Source of the DNA: Fluviicola sp.
GTDB lineage: Bacteria > Bacteroidota > Bacteroidia > Flavobacteriales_D > Crocinitomicaceae
NCBI GenBank assembly: GCA_002734065.2
Contig: NVXU02000054.1
Span: 1 to 64,000, forward strand
Reading direction: 5' to 3'
Length of the DNA: 64,000 nucleotides
A model generated the notes under the pieces. It was not told the origin of the DNA. It worked only from the letters and a program-made list of their open reading frames with translations, and made no database searches. Below are positions 8,226-15,995 of the stretch, in pieces (position 1 is the first letter of the stretch; the number at the start of each line of letters is the position of its first letter). A program made the position numbers and the translations under genes.

Positions 8226-9383
8226 TTATGATGCTTGCATATATAATCTTCCATTGGCAAGGTTTGGTAAAACGTAATTTTGTGGATAACCTTGAAAAGA
8301 AAAACATTCTCGTGGCGTTAGTTTTCGTATTCCGTAATTGTCTTTTATTAAAGGAACATTATGTCCACCTGTCCCCATATTTGCGGTTAAAGTAGGACAA
8401 ACATTACTTTTGTTTTCTCTTACATAAACTCTTCTCCATTGATAAACAGTATCTTTAGAAGTCATTGTTTTCTTTAATTCAGGATAGTACTGATGATCTT
8501 TCGGATAGTAATATCTATCTTCTTGTTTTCCATTTTCTAAAATATCGTGAATAGTTTTTGTAAGTGTTATTTTTTCAGGGAATTTAAAGTCTTGAAAATT
8601 TGGCACTTGCTTTTGGTCAAATGCAACAATAAATATACGCTCTCTATTTTGAGGAATATTTGCGTGTGTCATTGAATTTAATACAGAACTAAAAACTTTA
8701 TAGCCTAATTTTTCTTTTAAGACTTCAATTATAACGTCAAAAGTTTTTCCATTGTCGTGTGAAACTAAATTTTTCACATTTTCAAGAAAAACAACTTTTG
8801 GTCTGTGTTTTTCAATGATTTTTTCTACGTCAAAAAATAAAGTTCCTCTTGTGTCTGCAAATCCTTTTCTATTTCCTGCAATGGAAAATGCCTGACAAGG
8901 AAAGCCTGCACATAGAACGTCAAATTTTTTCGGTATATAGTTTTTAGTACTTTCTTTTGTTATATCTCCAAATGGTATTTCTCCAAAATTTTCTCGATAG
9001 GTTTTTTTTGCAACTTTATCCCATTCGCTTGTATAAACACACTTTCCTCCAATATTTTGTAACGCTAATCTAAAACCACCAATTCCTGCAAATAAATCAA
9101 TAAATTTAAAAGTAAAATTTTCAGGTGTTGGGAAAGGTACGTTTTCAACTTCAAAAAGTAATTGTTGCAATGCTTCTTCTTCTACAATTGATATGCTAGC
9201 ATTTTGCTTGTATTTCACAAAGTTTTTGATAACTTTTAATGCATCTTCTTTATAATGTTTTGAAACTCCATTATGAACATTATGTAAATAGTGAGTTAGA
9301 ACTGCTTTATCCTCAGGTTCAACAAGTCTAATTTGATAATTTTTATTATCAAATTCCTCAATACTTATTTTAACATTTTTCAT
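8226..9383 (-). CDS. DNA (cytosine-5-)-methyltransferase, lacking motif X
   Basis: This 385-aa C5-methyltransferase transfers a methyl group from SAM to cytosine within a recognition site. After an N-terminal extension of about 92 residues come motif I (DLFAGIGG, 96-103), motif IV with the catalytic Cys (GFPCQAFSIAG, 160-170), motif VI (ENV, 201-203), motif VIII (QNRERIFIVAF, 245-255) and motif IX (RKLTPRECFSFQGYP). The protein then ends LPNLANGRLYMQAS-stop, where family members continue LY.QAGNS.., which is motif X and part of the SAM pocket. The C-terminus is thus clipped inside motif X, so activity may be lost or reduced. It is the first gene of the island, and the DUF3883 gene follows 3 bp later. 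Confidence 0.92.
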   Translation of the reverse strand: MKNVKISIEEFDNKNYQIRLVEPEDKAVLTHYLHNVHNGVSKHYKEDALKVIKNFVKYKQNASISIVEEEALQQLLFEVENVPFPTPENFTFKFIDLFAGIGGFRLALQNIGGKCVYTSEWDKVAKKTYRENFGEIPFGDITKESTKNYIPKKFDVLCAGFPCQAFSIAGNRKGFADTRGTLFFDVEKIIEKHRPKVVFLENVKNLVSHDNGKTFDVIIEVLKEKLGYKVFSSVLNSMTHANIPQNRERIFIVAFDQKQVPNFQDFKFPEKITLTKTIHDILENGKQEDRYYYPKDHQYYPELKKTMTSKDTVYQWRRVYVRENKSNVCPTLTANMGTGGHNVPLIKDNYGIRKLTPRECFSFQGYPQNYVLPNLANGRLYMQAS

Positions 9384-9433
9384 TTTTTAAATATAAACAA
9401 TTTAGTTGAGAGTATAAGACGGACAAAAACTAT

Positions 9434-10252
9434 TCAAAAACCTCTCTCATCAATAATCACTGCCATCTCTGACTGCATTGCTGCTGCTGCTTCTCCTGCT
9501 TTTGCAGCAAAATCTTTTCCTTGCGAAGCATAAATAATTCCTCTTGAAGAATTGACCAATAACCCACAGTCATCGTTCCAGCCGTATTTTACAACCTCGG
9601 CAAGTGAACCTCCTTGCGCGCCGACTCCCGGTACTAAGAAAAAATTGTTGGGTGCCATTTCTCTCACACGTCCAATGTCTTCTGCGCGGGTTGCTCCAAC
9701 TACAAACATTAAATTATCGGGCGTTCCCCATTCTTGGGATTTCTGCAGAACTTTTGCAAACAATTCTTCGCCTTTCGCATCTTTGAGCATCTGAAAATCC
9801 AAAGCTCCTTTGTTGGACGTCAATGCCAATAATATCACCCATTTATTTTCGTATTCTAAGAATGGCGTGACACTGTCTTCTCCCATATACGGAGCAACGG
9901 TCACAGAATCTGCCCCTAAATAGTTGTAGAATGTATCGGCGTAATAGCGAGAAGTGTTCCCAATATCGCCGCGTTTTGCATCGGCAATGGTAAAAATGTC
10001 TTTTGGAATGTAATCCAAGGTTTTTTTCAAAGATTCCCACCCTTTTGGTCCGTGACATTCGTAGAATGCGGTATTTGGCTTGTAAGCAACGGCAAATTCT
10101 TTGGTCGCATCAATGATGGCCTTGTTGAATTCGAAAATAGGATCTTCTGTATCTAATAAATGCTTAGGAATTTTCTTCAAATCAGTATCTAATCCAACGC
10201 AAAGGAAGGATTTCTTAAGTTTGATTTGTGCTATGAGTTCTTTTCTTGTCAT
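9434..10252 (-). CDS. pyrF: Orotidine 5'-phosphate decarboxylase
   Basis: This 272-aa TIM-barrel enzyme decarboxylates OMP to UMP, the last step of de novo pyrimidine synthesis. Visible features are [14 protein letters not shown] at the N-terminus, the catalytic [15 protein letters not shown] segment (the D-x-K-x-x-D active site), [13 protein letters not shown] and [10 protein letters not shown] in the phosphate-binding loop. The length of about 270 aa and the extra loops fit the type 2 OMP decarboxylase subfamily. The gene lies just upstream of the R-M island, on the same strand, separated by 50 bp. Confidence 0.96.
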   Translation of the reverse strand: MTRKELIAQIKLKKSFLCVGLDTDLKKIPKHLLDTEDPIFEFNKAIIDATKEFAVAYKPNTAFYECHGPKGWESLKKTLDYIPKDIFTIADAKRGDIGNTSRYYADTFYNYLGADSVTVAPYMGEDSVTPFLEYENKWVILLALTSNKGALDFQMLKDAKGEELFAKVLQKSQEWGTPDNLMFVVGATRAEDIGRVREMAPNNFFLVPGVGAQGGSLAEVVKYGWNDDCGLLVNSSRGIIYASQGKDFAAKAGEAAAAMQSEMAVIIDERGF

Positions 10253-10267
10253 TGTGCTTTAATTAAA

Positions 10268-10352
10268 TGTGGGCTTCGAGAGCCTCAGCCCACAGGTTAA
10301 TGAACGTAAGTTGAGGCTCTCAAATTGTGGGCTGAGGCTCTCGAAGCCCACA
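10268..10352. repeat. Inverted repeat with 27-bp perfect arms between prfA and pyrF
   Basis: Left arm 10268-10294 and right arm 10326-10352 are exact reverse complements (core GGCTTCGAGAGCCTCAGCCC) around a 31-bp loop. The loop itself repeats TGAGGCTCTC. The right arm ends 2 bp from the prfA stop codon. It may form a terminator or mRNA-stabilising hairpin. A degenerate CTATTCGAGAGCCTCAATGC stretch near 24045 looks related. Confidence 0.8.
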
Positions 10353-10353
10353 A

Positions 10354-11436
10354 TTACACCTCCTCCGAATTTTTCAATTTCTCTGCATTCTCTGCCAGTT
10401 TCAGTGCGTCAATCATGCCTTGTATGTCACCGTTCATAAAAGAACTGAGGTTGTACATCGTTTTTCCAATTCGGTGATCTGTAATTCTCCCTTGAGAATA
10501 ATTATATGTCCTTATTTTTGCCGACCTATCTCCTGTTGATACCAATGATTTTCTATGCTCAGAGCGTTCAGCATTGATTTTGTCCAATTCTATTTGATAC
10601 AATCGAGAACGTAAAATTGACAGTGCTTTGTCGTAATTTTTGTGCTGCGAACGACCGTCTTGACATTCTGAAACCACTCCCGTTGGAATATGCGTCAATC
10701 GAATAGCCGATTCGGTCTTATTAACGTGCTGACCACCTGCGCCAGATGCTCGGTAGGTATCTCTACGAACGTCAGACATGTTTAAGTCGAAATCAACTTC
10801 TTCGGCTTCTGGCAAAACAGCAACCGTGATTGCCGACGTATGCACACGGCCTTGTGATTCTGTTTCAGGAACACGTTGTACACGATGCACACCGGATTCA
10901 AATTTCAAAACACCATAAGCTGCGGGTGCATCAATTTCCATGGATATTTCTCGGTAACCTTTCACAGTTCCTTCGTTGGAATTGACAACCTCGTATTTCC
11001 AACCTCTTTCTTTGAAGAACATCGTGTACATTCTGAAAATATCTTCCACAAAGATGCACGCCTCGTCACCACCCGTTCCTGCTCGGATTTCCATGATGGC
11101 TTTTTTGTCATCCTCTGGGTCTTTTGGAATCAACATCATCTTGATGTCCTCTTCCATTTCTGGTCGTTTCCCTTCCAATTCATCAATTTCCATCTTTGCC
11201 ATTTCTCGCATTTCAGGATCAGTTTCTTCTTTGAGAAGAGCTTTCGAACTTTCTAAATTGTCAATGAGACCTTTGTAATTCTTGTAGATAACAACTAATT
11301 CTTCAAGGTCTTTGTATTCTTTCGTCAATTTTACATATCGCTTCATGTCTGCGATGATATCAGGATCCACGATTAACTTTCCAACCTCGATGAATCGGAT
11401 GTTAATGGCCTCTAATTTCTGTAGTAAATCGTTCAT
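10354..11436 (-). CDS. prfA: Peptide chain release factor 1
   Basis: This 360-aa class I release factor recognises UAA and UAG and triggers peptide release. The universal GGQ motif is present in SGAGGQHVNKTESAIRLTHIP. The stop-codon-reading tripeptide, PAT/PVT in many RF1 proteins, occurs here as PET within RVQRVPETESQGRVHTS. The acidic segment RAGTGGDEA and the length are normal for RF1, and the lack of an RF2-type SPF motif separates it from prfB. It lies 27 bp downstream of the purM-like gene on the same strand, and a long inverted repeat follows its stop codon. Confidence 0.96.
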   Translation of the reverse strand: MNDLLQKLEAINIRFIEVGKLIVDPDIIADMKRYVKLTKEYKDLEELVVIYKNYKGLIDNLESSKALLKEETDPEMREMAKMEIDELEGKRPEMEEDIKMMLIPKDPEDDKKAIMEIRAGTGGDEACIFVEDIFRMYTMFFKERGWKYEVVNSNEGTVKGYREISMEIDAPAAYGVLKFESGVHRVQRVPETESQGRVHTSAITVAVLPEAEEVDFDLNMSDVRRDTYRASGAGGQHVNKTESAIRLTHIPTGVVSECQDGRSQHKNYDKALSILRSRLYQIELDKINAERSEHRKSLVSTGDRSAKIRTYNYSQGRITDHRIGKTMYNLSSFMNGDIQGMIDALKLAENAEKLKNSEEV

Positions 11437-11463
11437 TTCTTTTAATTTTTGGAGAATATTGGT

Positions 11464-12627
11464 TCAATAAACAAACTCTCCGTAAGGCGAATTGATGGTT
11501 AATTTCTTTCCGTCATTCTTTTCAACTCGACCTACAATTTGCGCATCAATATTGAATGATTCTGAAATCGCAATGATTTCATTTGCCAATTCTTGCGGCA
11601 CATAAATTTCCATTCTGTGTCCCATATTGAATACTTTATACATTTCTTTCCATTCTGTTTTCGATTCTTCTTGAATCATCTTAAACAAAGGTGGAATTGG
11701 AAATAAATTGTCTTTTATCACGTGCACATTCTCTACAAAATGCAACACTTTTGTTTGCGCACCGCCAGAGCAGTGAACCATTCCGTGAATTTGCTTTCTG
11801 TATTTGTCCAGGATTTGCTTAATTACTGGCGCGTAAGTTCTTGTTGGAGAAAGGACGAGTTTTCCAGCGTTTAGTGGAGAATCTGTTGCATCCGTTAGTT
11901 TTTTTGTTCCAGAATAGACCAAATCACTTGGCACGGCAGGGTCAAAACTCTCAGGAAATTTGCTTGCTAATTCTTTGCTAAACACATCGTGTCGCGCAGA
12001 AGTTAGACCGTTACTTCCCATTCCTCCGTTGTATTCTGTCTCGTAAGTTGCCTGTCCAAATGACGCCAAACCAACAATGACATCGCCGTCTTGGATAGTA
12101 TGATTGGAAACGACATCTTCCCGCTTCATTCTTGCCACAACTGTCGAATCGACGATGATTGTTCTCACTAAATCGCCGACATCTGCTGTTTCTCCGCCTG
12201 TAGAATTGATGCCAATTCCTTGCGCGCGCAAATCGGTCAGTAATTCTTCCGTTCCATTGATTAATGCCGAAAGAACTTCTCCCGGAATGAGGTTTTTATT
12301 TCTCCCAATCGTTGAAGAAAGCAGAATATTATCCGTTGCTCCGACGCATAATAAATCATCGATATTCATAATCAATGCGTCTTGTGCAATGCCTTTCCAA
12401 ACAGAAACATCGCCCGTTTCTTTCCAATACATGTAGGCGAGGGCAGATTTTGTTCCGGCACCATCGGCGTGCATCACGATGCAATAATCTTCGTCATTGC
12501 TCAAATGATCGGGAACAATTTTGCAAAATGCTTGTGGAAAAAGTCCTTTGTCAACGTTTTTTATTGCGTTGTGCACATCTTCTTTCCCAGCTGAAACTCC
12601 TCGGAGATTATATCTTTCGTCTGCCAT
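11464..12627 (-). CDS. purM: Phosphoribosylformylglycinamidine cyclo-ligase-like (AIR synthase)
   Basis: This 387-aa protein has the AIR-synthase/PurM architecture, which closes the imidazole ring to make 5-aminoimidazole ribotide in purine synthesis. It has RYNLRGVSAGKEDVHNAI at the N-terminus, then HADGAGTKSALAY, DALIMNIDDLLCVGA and GGETADVGDLVRT, matching conserved PurM blocks, and later VHCSGGAQTKVLHF. It is longer than E. coli PurM and belongs to the divergent Bacteroidota form often annotated AIR synthase-related, so the exact reaction is inferred. It is probably cotranscribed with prfA. Confidence 0.85.
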   Translation of the reverse strand: MADERYNLRGVSAGKEDVHNAIKNVDKGLFPQAFCKIVPDHLSNDEDYCIVMHADGAGTKSALAYMYWKETGDVSVWKGIAQDALIMNIDDLLCVGATDNILLSSTIGRNKNLIPGEVLSALINGTEELLTDLRAQGIGINSTGGETADVGDLVRTIIVDSTVVARMKREDVVSNHTIQDGDVIVGLASFGQATYETEYNGGMGSNGLTSARHDVFSKELASKFPESFDPAVPSDLVYSGTKKLTDATDSPLNAGKLVLSPTRTYAPVIKQILDKYRKQIHGMVHCSGGAQTKVLHFVENVHVIKDNLFPIPPLFKMIQEESKTEWKEMYKVFNMGHRMEIYVPQELANEIIAISESFNIDAQIVGRVEKNDGKKLTINSPYGEFVY

Positions 12628-12774
12628 AATGATTTGTAAGGTGCAAAATTAAGAATTCTAACAGCAAGAAGGGGCGAGAAAGAGAAAAGTTTTGAACGGG
12701 TTTTGCACCTCGAAATACGTCAAAAATTGGGTAATTTCGAATTCTAAATAGCTGTCAAATTGGCAGATTTTTAT

Positions 12775-12814
12775 CGATTTTTCGCAAAATTCAATTGAAT
12801 TTTGCGAAAAATCG
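12775..12814. repeat. 40-bp perfect palindrome, AT-rich, no loop
   Basis: The arms CGATTTTTCGCAAAATTCAA and its exact complement meet at CAATTG without a loop. It sits in the 293-bp gene-free stretch between the divergently read purM start and the small lipoprotein gene's end (12628-12920). Nothing else is recognisable in that stretch. It could be a terminator for the lipoprotein gene or a protein-binding palindrome. Confidence 0.8.
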
Positions 12815-12920
12815 GAGTTTTTGAGGAATAATTAGGGGATTTACGTTTAAGTGATGGAAGGTAATTTATGCTATAACTTAGGAGTAATTATTCACTTAAC
12901 TTACGCCAGGGAGAATTAAT

Positions 12921-13331
12921 TTATAGCTTATTTAGAATTCGGTCTTTGAATGTTCTTTTGTAAAAGTCGTTCTCTTTTTTTTCGAAATCATGATTTATTA
13001 ATTTCCAGTTTCCAATTGTATCACCCAAATTAATTTTAACTAGAGAAAATACAACTTTGTTTTTCCCATTTTCTCTAGTTAGGGTGTATACTATTTTTTT
13101 TTCTTCGGGGTAATAGAAATAAACTCTATGACAATGATTTAATAGGGTGTCTTCTAACCCAATCCAATTAGGAACAGTAAATTTTGGGTTGCTAATTTTA
13201 AATATATTTATTTTTTTTATAAGTTCACCTTCTGAAATATCTAGTTCATATTTTTCAGCATAAGGATAGCTCCCGGGATCAAGGTTGCATCCAAATAAGA
13301 GTAATAAAAGAAAGATTACACCTTTATTCAT
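12921..13331 (-). CDS. Small putative lipoprotein, 136 aa
   Basis: I do not recognise a family. The N-terminus is a short lipoprotein signal, MNKGVIFLLLLLFGC, with the lipobox cysteine at residue 15, so the protein is probably lipid-anchored in the periplasm or outer membrane. The remaining ~120 residues are charged, predicted mainly beta, and contain WIGLEDTLLNHCHRVYFYYPEEKK. There is no operon partner. Base composition is AT-rich compared with the flanking housekeeping genes, and spacers on both sides are filled with repeats, so it may be a recent acquisition. Confidence 0.6.
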   Translation of the reverse strand: MNKGVIFLLLLLFGCNLDPGSYPYAEKYELDISEGELIKKINIFKISNPKFTVPNWIGLEDTLLNHCHRVYFYYPEEKKIVYTLTRENGKNKVVFSLVKINLGDTIGNWKLINHDFEKKENDFYKRTFKDRILNKL

Positions 13332-13419
13332 GTTAGAAAGAAAACTACTGGTTTCTGCGAATATACTTGTTTTTCAGAAAACAATATTTGATTGCCAATA
13401 AGGAGTTATCTATAAAAAC

Positions 13420-13447
13420 AAAAAAAGCCTTATCAACTGATAAGGCT
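13420..13447 (-). terminator. Rho-independent terminator of the tRNA
   Basis: GCCTTATCA and its exact complement TGATAAGGC are separated by a 2-nt loop. Read on the minus strand the hairpin is followed by a run of seven T, directly downstream of the tRNA. It also faces the lipoprotein gene start. Confidence 0.75.
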
Positions 13448-13451
13448 TCTG

Positions 13452-13525
13452 TGGTCCCACCAGGACTCGAACCTGGGACCACCTGATTATGAGTCAGGTG
13501 CTCTAACCAACTGAGCTATAGGACC
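13452..13525 (-). tRNA. tRNA with CAT anticodon (elongator Met or Ile2)
   Basis: The RNA reads GGTCCTA...TGGGACC in the acceptor stem. The D-arm is TAGCTCAGTTGGTTAGAGC, the anticodon arm is CCTGA-CTCATAA-TCAGG with anticodon CAT, and the T-arm contains GGTTCGAGTCC. CCA is not encoded (ACAG follows). The absence of the GGG/CCC anticodon-stem pairs argues against initiator tRNA. Elongator Met and lysidine-modified Ile cannot be separated reliably by eye. Confidence 0.92.
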
Positions 13526-13584
13526 AATACTTTTTCAAGTATTTATTTTAATATCATTACTTAAAATTCTTTTACGTTTAAAAG

Positions 13585-13641
13585 AACCTGGGACCATCCC
13601 CGATGTTATCGGGATGCCCTAACCAACTGAGCTATAGGGTT
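13585..13641 (-). pseudogene. Truncated tRNA-like relic
   Basis: This segment repeats the D-arm of the neighbouring tRNA exactly (CTATAGCTCAGTTGGTTAG) and part of its variable/T region (GGTCCCAGGTTC). Its anticodon arm is replaced by the hairpin CCCGATAACATCGGG, and the T-loop and 3' acceptor strand are missing. It cannot fold as a full tRNA. It looks like a partial duplication whose anticodon arm was overwritten by a common Bacteroidota repeat hairpin. Confidence 0.65.
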
Positions 13642-14048
13642 GTGATTCTTCTTGCGAAAAATCAAGTGCGCCTGTCTGCCGACATAAGGCAGGCAAATAT
13701 ACTACAAGGCAAACAATTAGTCAATAAGAAATAACGATTTATTTTCATTCGACTAATAAACAAGAACGAACAATCTTTGTTAAATGTTAGCGACAACTTA
13801 GTTTTTTGTAAATTAACAGGGCTGATATTCCGAAGCGAGGTCCTGCGCATTGATTTTAGAATGACTGAAATAGAAATCAATGTTTTTAGTGAGAAGTTTA
13901 GCGACTATGGAGCTCAAGCGCATTCACTTAACATTGATGAAAATTGAAGGAGTGAGAAAATTGCAGCGCTAGACTTTTTTGCGAACTTTTTGGGGCAATG
14001 CCAAAAAGTGGAAACAATAAGAAATCGAGTAAAAAACAAATTTTATTT
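13642..14048. other. Gene-free stretch with short repeats
   Basis: No convincing gene is seen here. The stretch contains a GCCTG...CAGGC hairpin (about 13671-13694), a CCGAAGCGAGGTCCTGCGCA element near 13831 related to one near 18727, and AT-rich sequence. A hairpin near its end is listed separately. Confidence 0.5.
13985..14009 (-). terminator. Hairpin downstream of TauE/SafE gene
   Basis: Arms ACTTTTTGG and CCAAAAAGT (exact complements) surround a 7-nt loop 40 bp past the stop of the TauE/SafE gene. On the minus strand more AT-rich sequence follows. It also resembles a repeat hairpin seen in many Flavobacteriales, so the terminator role is tentative. Confidence 0.45.
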
Positions 14049-14828
14049 TCACAATTTCCACAAAAGACCTGCGGCAACAAGTAGCAACAAAATACTGAAA
14101 GCCTTTTTTAACCAAAGTGTTGACACTTTCTTTTGGAAAACATTGCCCAAGAAAACACCGAGAACGGTTACGCCAGTAATTGATAAAAGCAAGCTCCAAT
14201 TGATGCCTATTTCTAAAATTTCGGGATTGAAAAAATCGCCAATGAGCGCGATGCTCGACTGAATTGCAATGATAAACATGGAAGTTGCCACCGCTTTTTT
14301 CATATCCAAGCCCATTCCGAGGAGAATAGGAACGATAATAAAGCCACCGCCTGCACCGATAAATCCGCTTAAAAGTCCTGTTAGAATTCCAAAAACAACA
14401 ATGGTGGACGAAGACACTTTATCAGGTCTCGGTGGTTTGTTGTAGAATAATGTGCGGAGTCCGATGTAGGTCATTACGGCAATTAAAAGAATGGTAATAA
14501 TACTTGCGCGAGATGTTGTCGCACCAAACAATGTAAATTCTACAGGAATCAATGGGATTATCCAAAGCCTTACTGCAACTGCCGTCAACATACTAGGCAA
14601 AACAAAAACGACTGCTTTTTGGAAGTCAACTTCTTTTGATTTTATCCGCTGAATGGATCCAAAAGATGCGGATACCGCCACCACAAATAATGAGTAGGTT
14701 GTGGCAATGAGCATTGATTCTCCAAAAACATGATGCACTAAAGGCACCGTCAGAATGGAACCTCCACCACCAACTAAACCTAGAACGATGCCGATTGCCA
14801 AAGAAATAATAAGACCTACAATATACAT
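14049..14828 (-). CDS. TauE/SafE-family sulfite/anion exporter-like membrane protein
   Basis: This 259-aa integral membrane protein has about eight helices arranged as two inverted halves. Each half starts with a glycine-rich motif: GLVGGGGSILTVPLV near residue 20 and GLLSGFIGAGGGFIIVPILL near residue 155, the hallmark of the TauE/SafE (TSUP) family. Members export sulfite, sulfoacetate or other sulfur-containing or organic anions, and the substrate here is unknown. It lies 40 bp downstream of heme A synthase on the same strand and may be cotranscribed with it. Confidence 0.9.
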   Translation of the reverse strand: MYIVGLIISLAIGIVLGLVGGGGSILTVPLVHHVFGESMLIATTYSLFVVAVSASFGSIQRIKSKEVDFQKAVVFVLPSMLTAVAVRLWIIPLIPVEFTLFGATTSRASIITILLIAVMTYIGLRTLFYNKPPRPDKVSSSTIVVFGILTGLLSGFIGAGGGFIIVPILLGMGLDMKKAVATSMFIIAIQSSIALIGDFFNPEILEIGINWSLLLSITGVTVLGVFLGNVFQKKVSTLWLKKAFSILLLLVAAGLLWKL

Positions 14829-14868
14829 GATGACAAAAATACGGTTTGTTTACTTCTCAAGAGGCAAC

Positions 14869-15876
14869 TTAAGTCACACTCTTACTTCTAAATACCATCA
14901 TTGTTAAAATTCCAAAGAGAATGGTCGCAAATACCAAGTGACTTGTTTGAACCAACCCAGGCATGTCAAAATGGGCGAGTAGAATTCCAGAAGCTAATTC
15001 TGCGAGGAGAACAATAAATAAAGAACGAATGATGCTGAATTTTTTCTCTTGCTCATTGCTCCACGCCATGAAAATGATGATGAGAAGCACCAACCAAGAA
15101 AAACTTCGATGAATGTAGAAGGGAAGACCAAGCAATTCTGTCCAGCTTTCTCTGCCGAAACCACTTTTGGTTAACTCGTCAATGGCCTCGCGAACTTGCG
15201 TTCCTAAGAACATTTGATAGATGGTGATTGCGAAAGAAATCCAGATGAGGTAGAGCATCCATTTTTTGTGGAGCAGGGGCTTTTGTTGTACAGGACTGAT
15301 TTCTCGAATAAAATAAATCTGAATTCCGATAATAATCAACGCAAGCAACATGTGCACTGTCAACACCCATGGAACGAGGTTGGAAGCGACCACAATAGAG
15401 CCGAACCAAGCTTCAATTCCCATTAAAATGAGGTTGACTGTTGCGAGAATAATTAGTTTTCGCTTTCTATATCTCCAAATGAGCCAAATAAAACTGATTA
15501 ACATCGCATTGCCAGCAAGAAAGCCAAAAAGACGGTTTGCATACTCTGTCCACGTTTTTCGACCGTTAAAATCTTGTTCCAAACGCAAGGAAGGGTCGTT
15601 TTTTAGCTGTTCTGCCGTTTCTTCAAACCCAATTGAGCTTAAAAACTTGGCAAATTTCTCAATTTTAGCGACTCTTTTTTCAGAATAAATTTCTTTGTAA
15701 TTCTCTGGTAATTCTGATTCTACAGAAGGAGGAACCCATTGTCCAAAACATTTTGGCCAGTCTGGACAACCCATTCCACTGCCAGTGATTCTTACAAAAC
15801 TGCCCGCAATCACGATCAGATAAATGAAAACCAAAGTCCACCAATTGAATCGAATATACGCTTTAGAAAATTGCAT
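14869..15876 (-). CDS. ctaA: Heme A synthase (COX15/CtaA family)
   Basis: This polytopic membrane protein of about 335 aa converts heme O to heme A for cytochrome c oxidase. The N-terminal helix (FNWWTLVFIYLIVIAGSFVRITGSGMGCPDWPKCFGQWVPP) and its following loop are diagnostic of the family, and eight helices are visible in all. Conserved heme-ligating His candidates occur in later helices (TVHMLLAL, YIHRSFSWL, SHLVFATI). The upstream TTG at 15882 is two codons earlier, and the ATG at 15876 is preferred. Oxidase assembly partners are not in this window. Confidence 0.92.
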   Translation of the reverse strand: MQFSKAYIRFNWWTLVFIYLIVIAGSFVRITGSGMGCPDWPKCFGQWVPPSVESELPENYKEIYSEKRVAKIEKFAKFLSSIGFEETAEQLKNDPSLRLEQDFNGRKTWTEYANRLFGFLAGNAMLISFIWLIWRYRKRKLIILATVNLILMGIEAWFGSIVVASNLVPWVLTVHMLLALIIIGIQIYFIREISPVQQKPLLHKKWMLYLIWISFAITIYQMFLGTQVREAIDELTKSGFGRESWTELLGLPFYIHRSFSWLVLLIIIFMAWSNEQEKKFSIIRSLFIVLLAELASGILLAHFDMPGLVQTSHLVFATILFGILTMMVFRSKSVT

Positions 15877-15971
15877 GTTCAAAGATAATTATTCTATTGG
15901 TAAAAAGTTGCACGATGTTTGATAATTTGTTTTTAACTTGTTAAAAAAGAAGGAGAAGCAAACGATTAGCT

Positions 15972-15979
15972 TATTTTTG
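15972..15979 (+). promoter_or_regulatory. Bacteroidota -7 element (TATTTTTG)
   Basis: TATTTTTG fits the Bacteroidota -7 consensus TAnnTTTG and lies 16 bp before the chosen ATG. A TTG about 20 bp further upstream (near 15948) could be the -33 element. Confidence 0.5.
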
Positions 15980-15995
15980 CGTCTTGTTTAAGAGA

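Noticed and set aside
9552-9794. 80-aa frame on the plus strand within pyrF
   Set aside because: It lies entirely antisense to the well-conserved pyrF coding sequence.
10690-10760. prfA PET in place of PAT/PVT as a sign of altered stop-codon reading
   Set aside because: The flanking sequence is fully conserved and acidic variants at this position appear, from memory, to be normal for RF1 of this phylum.
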